NCBI GenBank assembly: GCA_025465035.1
Contig: JAODMH010000086.1
Span: 1 to 46,053 of the forward strand
Source of the DNA: Microbacteriaceae bacterium
Lineage (GTDB): Bacteria > Actinomycetota > Actinomycetes > Actinomycetales > Microbacteriaceae
Reading direction: 5' to 3'
DNA: 46,053 nt
Shown here: piece by piece, positions 16,183 through 23,933 of the stretch
Position numbering within the stretch: position 1 is the first letter of the stretch
Layout: every line of letters begins with the position of its first letter
Program-made: the position numbers and the translations under genes
Notes under the pieces: model-generated
What the model was told of the DNA's origin: nothing
Database searches by the model: none
What the model saw: only the letters and a program-made list of their open reading frames with translations

Positions 16183-17207
16183 CGGTCACGGATGCGCTGG
16201 CAAAACGCACAGAAGTGCGAGCCGCGATTCATGAACGACTCGCGGATGATCGGCCGACCGCACCGCGGACAGGGCTCGCCCTGTTGACCGTAGACGTTGA
16301 GCGAGTGCGAGAAGTAGCCGGACGCGCCGTTCACGTCGACGTACTGGGCGTCGAAACTCGTGCCGCCCTCGGCCAGCGCCTTACCGAGGACCAGTCTCAC
16401 CTCGGCGAGCAGCGTTCTGGCGCGCGCACCGCTGAGAGTCGCTGTCGGCTGGTCGTAGTGGATGCGTGCCGCCCAGAGCGCCTCGTCGGCATAGATGTTT
16501 CCGACGCCGCTCACGAGGTTCTGGTCGAGGATGGCACGCTTCACACCGGTCCTGCGCTTTCGCAGGCCGGCCAGGAAGCGGTCGTCGTCGAACGCCGGAT
16601 CGAGCGGGTCCCTGGCGATGTGCGCCACCTGGGCGGGAACCAGTGCGGCCGCGTAGCCGCGACCGCCGGCGGCACCGTCGTGTGTCGGAACCAGCTCGTC
16701 GATGGCCATCGATCCGAAGATGCGCTGGTCGACGAATGCGACGCGCAACTCACCCTGTGCCGGATGCACCAGGTCGATCCGGATACGCAGCAGCGCGTCA
16801 TCCGGTTGCCGTGGGTCGCGCAGCAGCACCTGTCCACTCATGCCGAGGTGCACCACGAGCGCCTCCTCCGCCGCCTTCCCGTTCGGAAATTCAGGACTTT
16901 GGTCACTGCTGTCCGCGCTTTTCTCCGGTTTTTCGGGGTTCCCAGGAGGGTCACGCCGACCAAAGTCCTGAATTTCCGAAGGAGACAGCGGGCGGGGAAC
17001 CGGCGTCAGCGGCAGCCAGAGGAACTTCCCACGGCGAACGGCGCCGAGGATGCCGCGGCCCTCGAGCCGCTCGATGAAGTCCTCGCTCGGACCGGCGTGA
17101 CGTCGCAGCGAGCGCTCGTCGTACACGGCGACGGAACGGATGACGGCCCCGGTGACGACGGGTTCGAGGCCGGCCCGGACGACCTCGACCTCGGGAAGCT
17201 CCGGCAC
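16152..17207 (-). CDS. mutM: Formamidopyrimidine-DNA glycosylase MutM/Fpg (with palindromic insert)
   Basis: A 351-residue base-excision repair enzyme that removes 8-oxoguanine and cleaves the AP site. Visible hallmarks are the N-terminal PELPEVE with catalytic Pro2 and Glu3, K61 in RRGKF, HLGMSGQ, the H2TH region DQNLVSGVGNIYADEALW and a C-terminal zinc finger (CPRCG...CAFC). The family usually has 270-300 residues. The excess is explained by residues about 76-109, which are encoded by a 99 bp palindromic element (16882-16980) exactly 33 codons long. It lies between strands preceding LVVHLGMSGQ. All catalytic residues remain, so activity is plausible. The gene follows rnc by 2 bp. Confidence 0.96.
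   Translation of the reverse strand: MPELPEVEVVRAGLEPVVTGAVIRSVAVYDERSLRRHAGPSEDFIERLEGRGILGAVRRGKFLWLPLTPVPRPLSPSEIQDFGRRDPPGNPEKPEKSADSSDQSPEFPNGKAAEEALVVHLGMSGQVLLRDPRQPDDALLRIRIDLVHPAQGELRVAFVDQRIFGSMAIDELVPTHDGAAGGRGYAAALVPAQVAHIARDPLDPAFDDDRFLAGLRKRRTGVKRAILDQNLVSGVGNIYADEALWAARIHYDQPTATLSGARARTLLAEVRLVLGKALAEGGTSFDAQYVDVNGASGYFSHSLNVYGQQGEPCPRCGRPIIRESFMNRGSHFCAFCQRIRDRQTTLSQAPS
16882..16980. repeat. Palindromic element inserted in frame in mutM (perfect 23 bp arms)
   Basis: The left arm 16882-16904 (beginning TTCGGAAATTCAGGAC) and the right arm 16958-16980 are exact reverse complements over 23 bp, with a 53 nt interior. The total of 99 bp preserves the mutM frame. On the coding strand the arms read SEIQDFG and DQSPEFPN, and the interior encodes a charged proline-rich segment (PPGNPEKPEK). 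A second copy of the same arm family lies at 42607-42690 between corA and rsmD. No target-site duplication is evident. Confidence 0.9.
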
Positions 17208-17209
17208 CG

Positions 17210-17905
17210 CTAGACGCGCACGGAGAGGATGGTCCAGGCCTCGAGCGCGGCGGCCATCTCGGCCTGCTTCTTGCTCGTGCCATCGCCCTCGGCGATGTTC
17301 GAGCCGGCGAGCGCGACGACGGCGTGGAATCGCTTCGAATGGTCGGGACCGCTGTCGGTGACCGCATAGTGCGGCAGGCCGCGGCCGAGCCGCGCCGCGA
17401 GTTCCTGCAGGCTGGTCTTCGGATCCATCGACGCGCCGAAACGGGCGGGATCGGTGAGAAGCGGTTCGATCAGCCGCAACACGAGGTCCGTCGCGGCCTC
17501 TCCCCCTGCGTCGAGGTAGGTGGCACCGATGACGGCCTCAACGGTATCGGCAAGGATGGACGACTTGTCACGACCGCCAGTGAGTTCCTCACCGCGGCCG
17601 AGGCGGATGTGCTTGCCGAGCCCGATGGTCCGCGCCACCTCGGCGAGGGCGACGGAACTCACGAGGCTCGCGCGTCGCTTGGCGAGTTCGCCCTCGTCGA
17701 GGTCGGGATTGTCGCGGTAGAGCTTGACCGTGACGGCCTGCCCGAGAATCGAGTCGCCGAGAAACTCGAGGCGTTCGTTGTGGCCGACACCGCCATGCTC
17801 GTACGCGTATGAGCGGTGTGTGAGCGCGAGTTCGAGCAGTTCCGGGCTGACATCTACCGCCAGGAACTGCTCCAGTTCGCCTCGCGTGGCACTAGTGCCA
17901 GGCAC
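17210..17905 (-). CDS. rnc: Ribonuclease III
   Basis: A 231-residue double-strand-specific endoribonuclease for rRNA and mRNA processing. The catalytic signature NERLEFLGDSIL and the second acidic cluster DTVEAVIGATYLDAGG carry the Mg-binding Glu/Asp residues. The C-terminal dsRNA-binding domain runs from DPKTSLQELAARLG to SKKQAEMAAALEAW. The start is GTG 17905, where an 11 bp palindrome (GTGCC-A-GGCAC, 17895-17905) covers the start codon. It lies 29 bp after rpmF and 2 bp before mutM, an arrangement standard in actinobacteria. Confidence 0.96.
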   Translation of the reverse strand: MPGTSATRGELEQFLAVDVSPELLELALTHRSYAYEHGGVGHNERLEFLGDSILGQAVTVKLYRDNPDLDEGELAKRRASLVSSVALAEVARTIGLGKHIRLGRGEELTGGRDKSSILADTVEAVIGATYLDAGGEAATDLVLRLIEPLLTDPARFGASMDPKTSLQELAARLGRGLPHYAVTDSGPDHSKRFHAVVALAGSNIAEGDGTSKKQAEMAAALEAWTILSVRV

Positions 17906-17934
17906 AGTGTGACTTCGCGATGACTGCAGACGAG

Positions 17935-18138
17935 TTAAACGTCGGCGACCTTGCGGCCCTTGTACTCCAGGTACAGAGGGGCTCCGGTGGAATCCTCGAC
18001 GACCTTAGCGCGGTGCGGGAGGCTGTAGGTGACCTTGCCACCTTCGACGGTCTTCACCAGGGTGGGAGGCGTGGCCTTCCACTGAGCGCGACGCGCGCGC
18101 GTGCTCGCGCGGGACATTTTGCGCTTCGGTACTGCCAT
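17935..18138 (-). CDS. rpmF: 50S ribosomal protein L32
   Basis: A 67-residue ribosomal protein opening with [21 protein letters not shown], the invariant L32 start. It has no cysteines, so it is the zinc-independent form. It is preceded by the DUF177 gene (15 bp gap) and followed by rnc; the DUF177-rpmF pairing is very widely conserved and suggests a link with ribosome assembly. Confidence 0.97.
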   Translation of the reverse strand: MAVPKRKMSRASTRARRAQWKATPPTLVKTVEGGKVTYSLPHRAKVVEDSTGAPLYLEYKGRKVADV

Positions 18139-18153
18139 GGCTATCTCTTTTCT

Positions 18154-18747
18154 CTACTCGACGCTTTTCGCAGCATCGGTTACATCGTGGGTGGTTGTGC
18201 CGACCAGTTTTTCTAGCCCAGATTGGCCTTCGAGCCCCGCCAGATCACCGAGAGCTGCCCACCGTGGATCGATCGGAGTCTCGTGCTCGTGGCCCGGGTT
18301 GTCGAGCAGCCGCACCCCGCAGACGGGGCACAGGCCGAGGCAATCTTCTTGACAGACCGGTTGGAACGGCAGCGAAAGCACCACCGCATCCCTGATTACG
18401 GGTTCGAGGTCAATGGTGTCCTCGTGAACCTCGTATTCGAAAGCTTCGTCAGAAGAATACGCGAAAAGCTCCTGAAATTCGACCTGAACGGCCTGTTCGA
18501 TGTCGATCAGGCATCGTCCGCACTCGCCTGCCGCCGTTCCGTCTACCTCTGCACTCACCAGGATGCCGTCGTGAAGGGACTCCATCCGGAGGTCGATCCG
18601 GAGAGCACTGCCCGCTCTCACACCGATCATGGCGTTGCCGAACTCTTCGGGAACCGTGACGTCGAGCACCCGCTCCCGCATGTCGCCGGGGCGGTGCATG
18701 AGGTCGCGAACGTCGACCGTGTATGGCGTTTTGATCACGTGAGGCAC
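18154..18747 (-). CDS. DUF177/YceD-family protein
   Basis: A 197-residue protein of the YceD family, which is almost always encoded next to rpmF and is implicated in 23S rRNA or ribosome biogenesis in plants and bacteria. Conserved elements are the GECGRCL cysteine pair, the acidic VHEDTIDLEPVIRDAVVLSLP segment and a CQEDCLGLCPVCG cysteine cluster that could bind zinc. GTG at 18747 is used as the start; a GTG three codons later is equally possible. It is the first gene of the rpmF-rnc-mutM run and marks the border with the inserted accessory block upstream. Confidence 0.9.
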   Translation of the reverse strand: MPHVIKTPYTVDVRDLMHRPGDMRERVLDVTVPEEFGNAMIGVRAGSALRIDLRMESLHDGILVSAEVDGTAAGECGRCLIDIEQAVQVEFQELFAYSSDEAFEYEVHEDTIDLEPVIRDAVVLSLPFQPVCQEDCLGLCPVCGVRLLDNPGHEHETPIDPRWAALGDLAGLEGQSGLEKLVGTTTHDVTDAAKSVE

Positions 18748-18828
18748 CAGAAGAGTTTAGCCGCGATCCGCGGGGTGTCGTCCAGGCGGCGTGCGCCCTG
18801 CGCGAAACGACGTGCGCGTGTCGCCGAT

Positions 18829-18845
18829 CCGCTCAACAGGACAGG
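18829..18845. repeat. 17 bp direct repeat, left copy (flanks pyrimidine cassette)
   Basis: CCGCTCAACAGGACAGG occurs here and again, identical and in the same orientation, at 25283-25299. The two copies lie just outside the last gene (aminotransferase) and the regulator gene of the pyrimidine cassette. The right copy belongs to a palindromic element; here no complementary arm is found, so it may be a half or decayed copy. Weak outer pairing of GCGCGTG with CACGCGC surrounds it. Confidence 0.6.
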
Positions 18846-18906
18846 ATGCCTGACAAGGCCACGCGCGTCCCGTCGAGCGGACTCGGATGAGCCCGATACG
18901 ACGCCG

Positions 18907-20259
18907 TCAGGCGCTTTCCACCGCAGTGAAGGCCTCGTCGTAGATCGTGAGGGCCTGCGCCACCTCATCCGGCGTCACCACGCAGGGCGGCACGACGTGA
19001 ATGCGGTTGTCGGAGGTGAACGGAAGCAGGCCGCGAGACATCAGCTCGGTCTTGAGGGCGGCGATGACGGCGCCAGACACGGGCTGCCTCGTCGAGGGGT
19101 CGTCGACGAGGTCGAGGGCCCAGAAGACCCCGAGGCCGCGCACCTCCCCGATCATCGGATGCTTCGCCGCGAGAGCCGCGAGCCCAGGCGCGAGGTGGTC
19201 GGCGCCGATCACTCTGGCGTTCTCGACGATGCCCTCCTCGGTCATCGCGTCGATCGAGGCGACGATGGAGGCCATGGCGAGCGGATGCCCGGAATAGGTC
19301 AGGCCGCCGGGGAACACGGTGTCGTCGAATGCGTTCGCGATCGACTCCGAGATGATCACGCCACCGGTGGGGACGTAGCCGGAGTTGACTCCCTTGGCAA
19401 AGGTCACCAGATCCGGGACCGCGCCGGATCCCTGCCAGGAGAACCACTCGCCAGTGCGCCCGAAGCCGGACATCACTTCGTCGATGATCAGGAGGATGCC
19501 ATACCTGTCGGCCAGCGCGCGCACACCCTCGAGATAGCCAGGCGGCGGCACCAGAACGCCGGCGGTGCCCGGAACGCCCTCGAGCAGGATCGCCGCGATG
19601 GTCGCCTGACCCTCGGATACGATCACGCGCTCGAGGTGGTGCAGTGCGCGCTCCGACTCCTCCTCGGGCGTCGTCGCCCAGAATTCGGAGCGGTAGAGGA
19701 ACGGCCCGAAGAAGTGCACATGCCCCCTGGCGAACTCGTTCGGCATCCGGCGCCAATCCCCCGTCGCCACTATCGCCGCTCCCGTGTTGCCGTGGTAGGA
19801 GCGATACTGCGTCAGGACCTTGTCGCGCCCGGTCACGAGCCGCGCCATCCGGATCGCGTTCTCGTTGGCATCCGCACCGCCGTTGGTGAAGAAGATCTTG
19901 CTGAACGGACGCCCGGCCTTCGAGAGGATGCGCTGCGCGGCCTGGCCACGCACGAGATTGGCGTGTGCGGGGGCGACCATCGTTAAGGTGTCTGCCTGGG
20001 CCTTGATGGCCTCGATGACCTTCGGATGCTGGTGCCCGATGTTCATGTTGACGAGCTGACTCGAGAAGTCGAGATAGTTCTTGCCGTCGTAGTCCCAGAC
20101 GGTGCTGCCGAGACCGCCCGCGATGACGAAGGGCTTCAGTGCCCCCTGCGCTGACCAGGAGTGGAAGACGTGGGATCGGTCGAGGTCGTAGGCGAGAACG
20201 CCATCGTGGGGAGATGGCGTCATAGGCACAGAGCCGTCGGCGGGATTTGGAGTGTTCAT
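18907..20259 (-). CDS. Class III aminotransferase, probably beta-alanine transaminase
   Basis: A 450-residue PLP enzyme of the omega/aspartate aminotransferase family. D260 in LLIIDEVMSGFGRTG contacts the PLP ring nitrogen and K289 in TFAKGVNSGY forms the Schiff base; TNGGADANENAIRMAR binds the phosphate. It would move the amino group of beta-alanine to pyruvate or 2-oxoglutarate and release malonate semialdehyde. That assignment rests on position: it is the last gene after nitrilase, dihydropyrimidinase and LLM genes on one strand. Related enzymes use other omega-amino acids such as GABA. A strong hairpin (20279-20307) lies just upstream of the start. Confidence 0.88.
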   Translation of the reverse strand: MNTPNPADGSVPMTPSPHDGVLAYDLDRSHVFHSWSAQGALKPFVIAGGLGSTVWDYDGKNYLDFSSQLVNMNIGHQHPKVIEAIKAQADTLTMVAPAHANLVRGQAAQRILSKAGRPFSKIFFTNGGADANENAIRMARLVTGRDKVLTQYRSYHGNTGAAIVATGDWRRMPNEFARGHVHFFGPFLYRSEFWATTPEEESERALHHLERVIVSEGQATIAAILLEGVPGTAGVLVPPPGYLEGVRALADRYGILLIIDEVMSGFGRTGEWFSWQGSGAVPDLVTFAKGVNSGYVPTGGVIISESIANAFDDTVFPGGLTYSGHPLAMASIVASIDAMTEEGIVENARVIGADHLAPGLAALAAKHPMIGEVRGLGVFWALDLVDDPSTRQPVSGAVIAALKTELMSRGLLPFTSDNRIHVVPPCVVTPDEVAQALTIYDEAFTAVESA

Positions 20260-20278
20260 TTCTGCCTTGCCGTTTAAG

Positions 20279-20307
20279 GATGCGGGGGCCGAAACGACCC
20301 CCGCATC
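20279..20307 (-). terminator. Perfect 10 bp GC hairpin between LLM and aminotransferase genes
   Basis: GATGCGGGGG (20279-20288) pairs exactly with CCCCCGCATC (20298-20307) around a 9 nt loop. On the minus strand it follows the LLM gene by about 47 bp and precedes the aminotransferase start by 20 bp. Only a short T-run follows (CTTAAA), so partial termination or mRNA stabilisation that sets different levels for the two genes is likely. Confidence 0.5.
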
Positions 20308-20354
20308 AGATTATCCAGGGCACCGAGCAGAAACGAGCGGGCTCGGGTCATGGG

Positions 20355-21371
20355 TCAGGCCTTGGCCACGATGTGTTCGCGCAGGGTCGGAATCACCGTC
20401 TCGCCGTAGACCCGGAGGGTCTCTTCCTTGTTGTCGTGCTGCAGGTACCCGGCGAACTGGTCGACCCCGAGTTCCTTGAGCGCCTTCAGCTTCTCGATGT
20501 GGTCCTCTGCGCTGCCGAGAACACAGAACCTGTCGACGATGTCGTCGGGCACGAAGGCCGTGTGGGTGTTGCCACTGCGCCCGTGTTCGTTGTAGTCGTA
20601 ACCCTCGCGCGTCTTGATGTAGTCGGTGAGCGCCTTCGGCACCGAGGAGTTCTCGCCGTACTTCGCGACGATATCGGCGACGTGGTTGCCGACCATGCCG
20701 CCGAACCAGCGGTTCTGGTCGCGCATGTGTTGCCAGTCCTCGCCGATGTACATCGGGGCAGCCACGCAGAACTTGATCGAGAGCGGGTCGCGCCCGGCCT
20801 TTTCCGCCGCGTCGCGGACGGATGCGATCATCCACTCGGCGATGTCGAGGTCGGCGAGCTGCAGTATGAAGCCGTCGCCGACCTCTCCCGTGAGTTTGAG
20901 CGCGAGCGGCCCATAGGCGGCAACCCAGACCTCGAGTTCTGAGCCCTGGCTCCACGGGAACTGCAGCTGCGCCCCGTTGTACTCGACCGATCGTGAGTTG
21001 GCAAGTTCGCGGATGACGTGGATCGCCTCGCGAAGCGTCTTGAGCGTTGTCGGTGCGCCGTTCGTGACGCGCACCGCGGAATCCCCCCGGCCGATGCCGC
21101 AGATCGTACGGTTGCCGTACATCTCGTTGAGGGTGGCGTAGATGGATGCCGTGACCGTCCAGTCGCGGGTCGCCGGGTTGGTCACCATGGGGCCGACCTT
21201 CACCCGATGCGTCTCGGCCAGGATCTGGCTGTAGATCACGTATGGCTCCTGCCAGAGCAGGTGTGAGTCGAAGGTCCAGACGTGGCTGAACCCGTACTGC
21301 TCGGCGAGCTTGGCGAGGTGGACCGTGCGTGAAGCCGGCGGATTGGTCTGCAGAACTGCTCCGAATTCCAT
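20355..21371 (-). CDS. LLM-family oxidoreductase (CPS_4093-like, putative F420-dependent) of the pyrimidine cassette
   Basis: A 338-residue luciferase-like (TIM-barrel) flavin or deazaflavin oxidoreductase. The opening MEFGAVLQTNPPASRTVHLAKLAE, the SHVWTFDSHLLWQEPYVI segment and the GIGRGDSAVR loop match the subfamily I know as the F420_CPS_4093 group, related to methylene-tetrahydromethanopterin reductase Mer. Start ATG 21371 follows AGAGG. It is encoded between dihydropyrimidinase and the aminotransferase, and no classical dihydropyrimidine dehydrogenase is present. I infer that it handles the pyrimidine ring step. The group also occurs in bacteria not known to make F420, so FMN use cannot be excluded. 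Confidence 0.85.
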   Translation of the reverse strand: MEFGAVLQTNPPASRTVHLAKLAEQYGFSHVWTFDSHLLWQEPYVIYSQILAETHRVKVGPMVTNPATRDWTVTASIYATLNEMYGNRTICGIGRGDSAVRVTNGAPTTLKTLREAIHVIRELANSRSVEYNGAQLQFPWSQGSELEVWVAAYGPLALKLTGEVGDGFILQLADLDIAEWMIASVRDAAEKAGRDPLSIKFCVAAPMYIGEDWQHMRDQNRWFGGMVGNHVADIVAKYGENSSVPKALTDYIKTREGYDYNEHGRSGNTHTAFVPDDIVDRFCVLGSAEDHIEKLKALKELGVDQFAGYLQHDNKEETLRVYGETVIPTLREHIVAKA

Positions 21372-21483
21372 GCCTATGCCTCTTCTCTGCACGCACGCGC
21401 GGGCTTCTGCGCCCGCACGGGACGTTCGCCTCCGCGCGCGCGGGCGCATTCGTTCCAAACGGGTGCAATCGTGGGGCGGGTCA

Positions 21484-22902
21484 TCAGATCAGGTACTGCG
21501 AGAGACCGCGCTTGACGTACCGGCCGTCGCCCTTGGTGCCGAGGTACTGGTTGTCGTCGACGATCACCTTGCCACGTGAGAGCACGGTGTCGACGTGACC
21601 GTCGATCTCGAAGCCCTCCCAGGCGGAGTAATCCATGTTCATGTGGTGGGTCTTGTCCAGGCCGATGGAGGTGTGCCCGTTCGGATCGTAGATCACGACA
21701 TCACCGTCCGCGCCGGGCTGGATGACGCCCTTCTTGCCGTACATGCCGAACATGCGGGCCGGCGTGGTCGAGGTGAGTTCGACCCATCGTGGAAGCGAGA
21801 TCTGCCCGTCGACGACGCCCTGGTACATCAGATCCATCCGGTGCTCGACCGAGCCGATGCCGTTCGGAATCTTGGAGAAGTCGCCAATCCCCATGTCTTT
21901 CTGACCCTTCATGCAGAACGGGCAGTGGTCCGTGGAGACCATTTGGATGTCGTTGGTGCGCAGCGACTGCCACATATGGTGCTGGTGACCCTCCTCGCGC
22001 GAGCGGAGCGGCGTCGAACACACCCACTTCGCGCCCTCGAATCCTGGTGCCCCCAACTGCTCCTCGAGCGAGAGGTAGAGGTACTGGGGGCAGGTCTCGC
22101 CGAAGACGTTCTGGCCGTTGTCGCGGGCGGCGGCGATCTGGTCGACCGCCTGCTTAGCGGAGACGTGCACCACGTAGAGCGGAGCACCGGTGAGGTTCGC
22201 GATCATGATCGCCCGGTGGGTCGCCTCCTCCTCCGCCTGCCAGGGCCGAGTGAGCCCGTGGTAGTACGGCGAGGTGTTGCCCGCTGCGAGCGCCTGCTGC
22301 ACGAGCAGGTCGATGATGCCGCCGTTCTCCGCGTGCATCATGATCATGGAGCCGTTGCTCGCGGCCTTCTGCATGGCCTTGGTGATCTGTCCGTCATCGG
22401 AAAGAAAGACGCCCTTGTAGGCCATGAAGAGCTTGAAGCTCGAGACGCCCTCCGCGAGCAGCTCGTCCATCGCGGTGAGCGAGGAGTCCTGGACATCCGA
22501 GAGGATCTGGTGGAAGCCGTAGTCGATCGCGCAGTTGCCCGCGGCCTTCTGGTGCCACAGGTTGTACTGGTCGATGACGTTCTCGCCCGCGTATTGCACC
22601 ACGAAGTCGACGATGCTGGTCGTTCCGCCCCAGGCGGCGGCCCGCGTCCCCGTTTCGAACGTGTCGCTCGCGAAGGTGCCTCCGAACGGCATCTCCATAT
22701 GGGTGTGCGCGTCGATCCCGCCCGGGATCACATACTTTCCCGATGCGTCGATCACGGTGTCGACGTTCGCGACGAGGTCGAAGCCGAGCAGGTTCGATCC
22801 GGGTGCCAGCACAGCGGCGACCGTCTCCCCGTCGATCAGGACATCGGCCAGAGACGACCCCGTCGAGTTGACGACGGTTCCGTTCGTAATGAGGGTCTTC
22901 AT
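21484..22902 (-). CDS. hydA: Dihydropyrimidinase / D-hydantoinase
   Basis: A 472-residue cyclic amidohydrolase that opens dihydrouracil (or 5-substituted hydantoins) to N-carbamoyl amino acids. The binuclear zinc ligands are all present: H66 and H68 (DAHTH), the probable carboxylated K157 (SFKLFMAYKG), H189 (MMHAEN), H245 (YVVHVS) and D324 (STDHCPF). Length is normal. It lies between the beta-ureidopropionase-like nitrilase (50 bp upstream) and the LLM gene on the same strand, which favours a role in uracil/thymine breakdown over hydantoin use. Confidence 0.95.
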   Translation of the reverse strand: MKTLITNGTVVNSTGSSLADVLIDGETVAAVLAPGSNLLGFDLVANVDTVIDASGKYVIPGGIDAHTHMEMPFGGTFASDTFETGTRAAAWGGTTSIVDFVVQYAGENVIDQYNLWHQKAAGNCAIDYGFHQILSDVQDSSLTAMDELLAEGVSSFKLFMAYKGVFLSDDGQITKAMQKAASNGSMIMMHAENGGIIDLLVQQALAAGNTSPYYHGLTRPWQAEEEATHRAIMIANLTGAPLYVVHVSAKQAVDQIAAARDNGQNVFGETCPQYLYLSLEEQLGAPGFEGAKWVCSTPLRSREEGHQHHMWQSLRTNDIQMVSTDHCPFCMKGQKDMGIGDFSKIPNGIGSVEHRMDLMYQGVVDGQISLPRWVELTSTTPARMFGMYGKKGVIQPGADGDVVIYDPNGHTSIGLDKTHHMNMDYSAWEGFEIDGHVDTVLSRGKVIVDDNQYLGTKGDGRYVKRGLSQYLI

Positions 22903-22952
22903 TGCACTCTCCTATCGCATCTGCGAGATCTCGCTGCGGCCCCGGACTGTCA

Positions 22953-23801
22953 TCAAGGCTTGGTGATCGACGTGTAGGACTCCGGACGGCGGTCACGGTA
23001 GAACTGCCAGTCGTTGCGGACCTTGCGGATCATGTCGAGATCGAGGTCGCGGATGACGATGTCTTCCGTCTCACCGCTCCCGTACTCGCCGACCAGGTTG
23101 CCCTGTGGATCGACGAACTGGCTGTGTCCGTAGAACGTCACCGCCAGGTCGCCGTACTCGTTGTCCTCGGTTCCGACGCGGTTGGGCGCGGCGACGAAAT
23201 AGCCGTTCGCTCCCGCGGCGGCCGGCTGCTCGATCTCCCACAGCCGGTTGGAGAGGCCCGGCTTGGTGGCGTTCGGGTTGAAGACGATCTGCGCCCCGTT
23301 CAGCCCGAGTTCGCGCCATCCCTCAGGGAAGTGACGGTCGTAGCAGATGTAGACCCCGATGGGTCCGACAGCCGTGGTGAAGACCGGATAGCCGAGGTTT
23401 CCCGGACGGAAGTAGAACTTCTCCCAGAACTTGTCGAGGTGAGGAATATGGTGCTTGCGGTACTTGCCGAGGATGGTGCCATCGGCATCCACGACGACGG
23501 CCGTGTTGTAGTACACGCCCGGCATGTCCTCCTCGTAGATCGGAAGGACCATGACGAGGTTGAGCTCTTTGGCGAGCGCGGCGAAGCGCTGCACGATGGG
23601 CCCGTCGGCCGGTTCGGCGTAGTCGTAGTACTTCACGTCTTCGGTGATTCCGAAGTAGGGGCCGTAGAACAACTCCTGGAAACAGATGACCTGCGCGCCG
23701 TCGGCGGCCGCATCGCGCGCGAACTGCTCATGTTTGGCAAGCATGGATTCTTTGTCGCCGGTCCAGGTCGTCTGGGTGATCGCTGCGCGTACGACGGTCA
23801 T
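22953..23801 (-). CDS. Nitrilase-superfamily amidase, probably beta-ureidopropionase
   Basis: A 282-residue carbon-nitrogen hydrolase with the catalytic triad E43 (FQELFYGPYF), K116 (KYRKHHIP) and C153 (VYICYDRHFPE). The KHHIPHLDKFWEKFYF stretch is typical of N-carbamoyl-beta-alanine and N-carbamoyl-putrescine amidases. It would cleave N-carbamoyl-beta-alanine to beta-alanine, CO2 and ammonia. The ATG at 23801 is chosen because GGAGG precedes it by 7 nt; longer open reading into the regulator gene is spurious. It is the first gene of the four-gene cassette and faces the divergent MocR gene across a region with repeated GTAAACAT motifs. Confidence 0.92.
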   Translation of the reverse strand: MTVVRAAITQTTWTGDKESMLAKHEQFARDAAADGAQVICFQELFYGPYFGITEDVKYYDYAEPADGPIVQRFAALAKELNLVMVLPIYEEDMPGVYYNTAVVVDADGTILGKYRKHHIPHLDKFWEKFYFRPGNLGYPVFTTAVGPIGVYICYDRHFPEGWRELGLNGAQIVFNPNATKPGLSNRLWEIEQPAAAGANGYFVAAPNRVGTEDNEYGDLAVTFYGHSQFVDPQGNLVGEYGSGETEDIVIRDLDLDMIRKVRNDWQFYRDRRPESYTSITKP

Positions 23802-23840
23802 CGTGAATCCTCCATAGCCATCCGTTTTGTTATTGTGCGC

Positions 23841-23887
23841 CGTAAACATTTCCCTTATGTTTCTGTTTATGACGTTGGCGTAAACAT
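23841..23887. promoter_or_regulatory. Repeated CGTAAACAT motifs between nitrilase and MocR genes
   Basis: CGTAAACAT occurs at 23841-23849 and 23879-23887 in direct orientation with 38 bp between equivalent positions. Between them ATGTTT and GTTTATGACG supply inverted half-sites. MocR/GabR regulators are known to bind direct repeats in their divergent promoter region, so this is a strong candidate operator controlling both the pyrimidine cassette and the regulator itself. Confidence 0.6.
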
Positions 23888-23933
23888 AGATGCGATTCGG
23901 AAACAGATCAATGATTGACAGTTCGGGCTCCGT

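Noticed and set aside
16152-17207. MutM might be frameshifted or misannotated because it is about 50-80 residues too long
   Set aside because: Frame and family motifs are intact on both sides. The excess coincides with a 99 bp palindromic unit that preserves frame, so the length is real.
18223-19986. Large plus-strand open frame (587 codons) opposite the aminotransferase gene
   Set aside because: It is a GC-rich shadow with arginine, histidine and valine excess, no family resemblance, and it spans the DUF177 gene and a gap as well.
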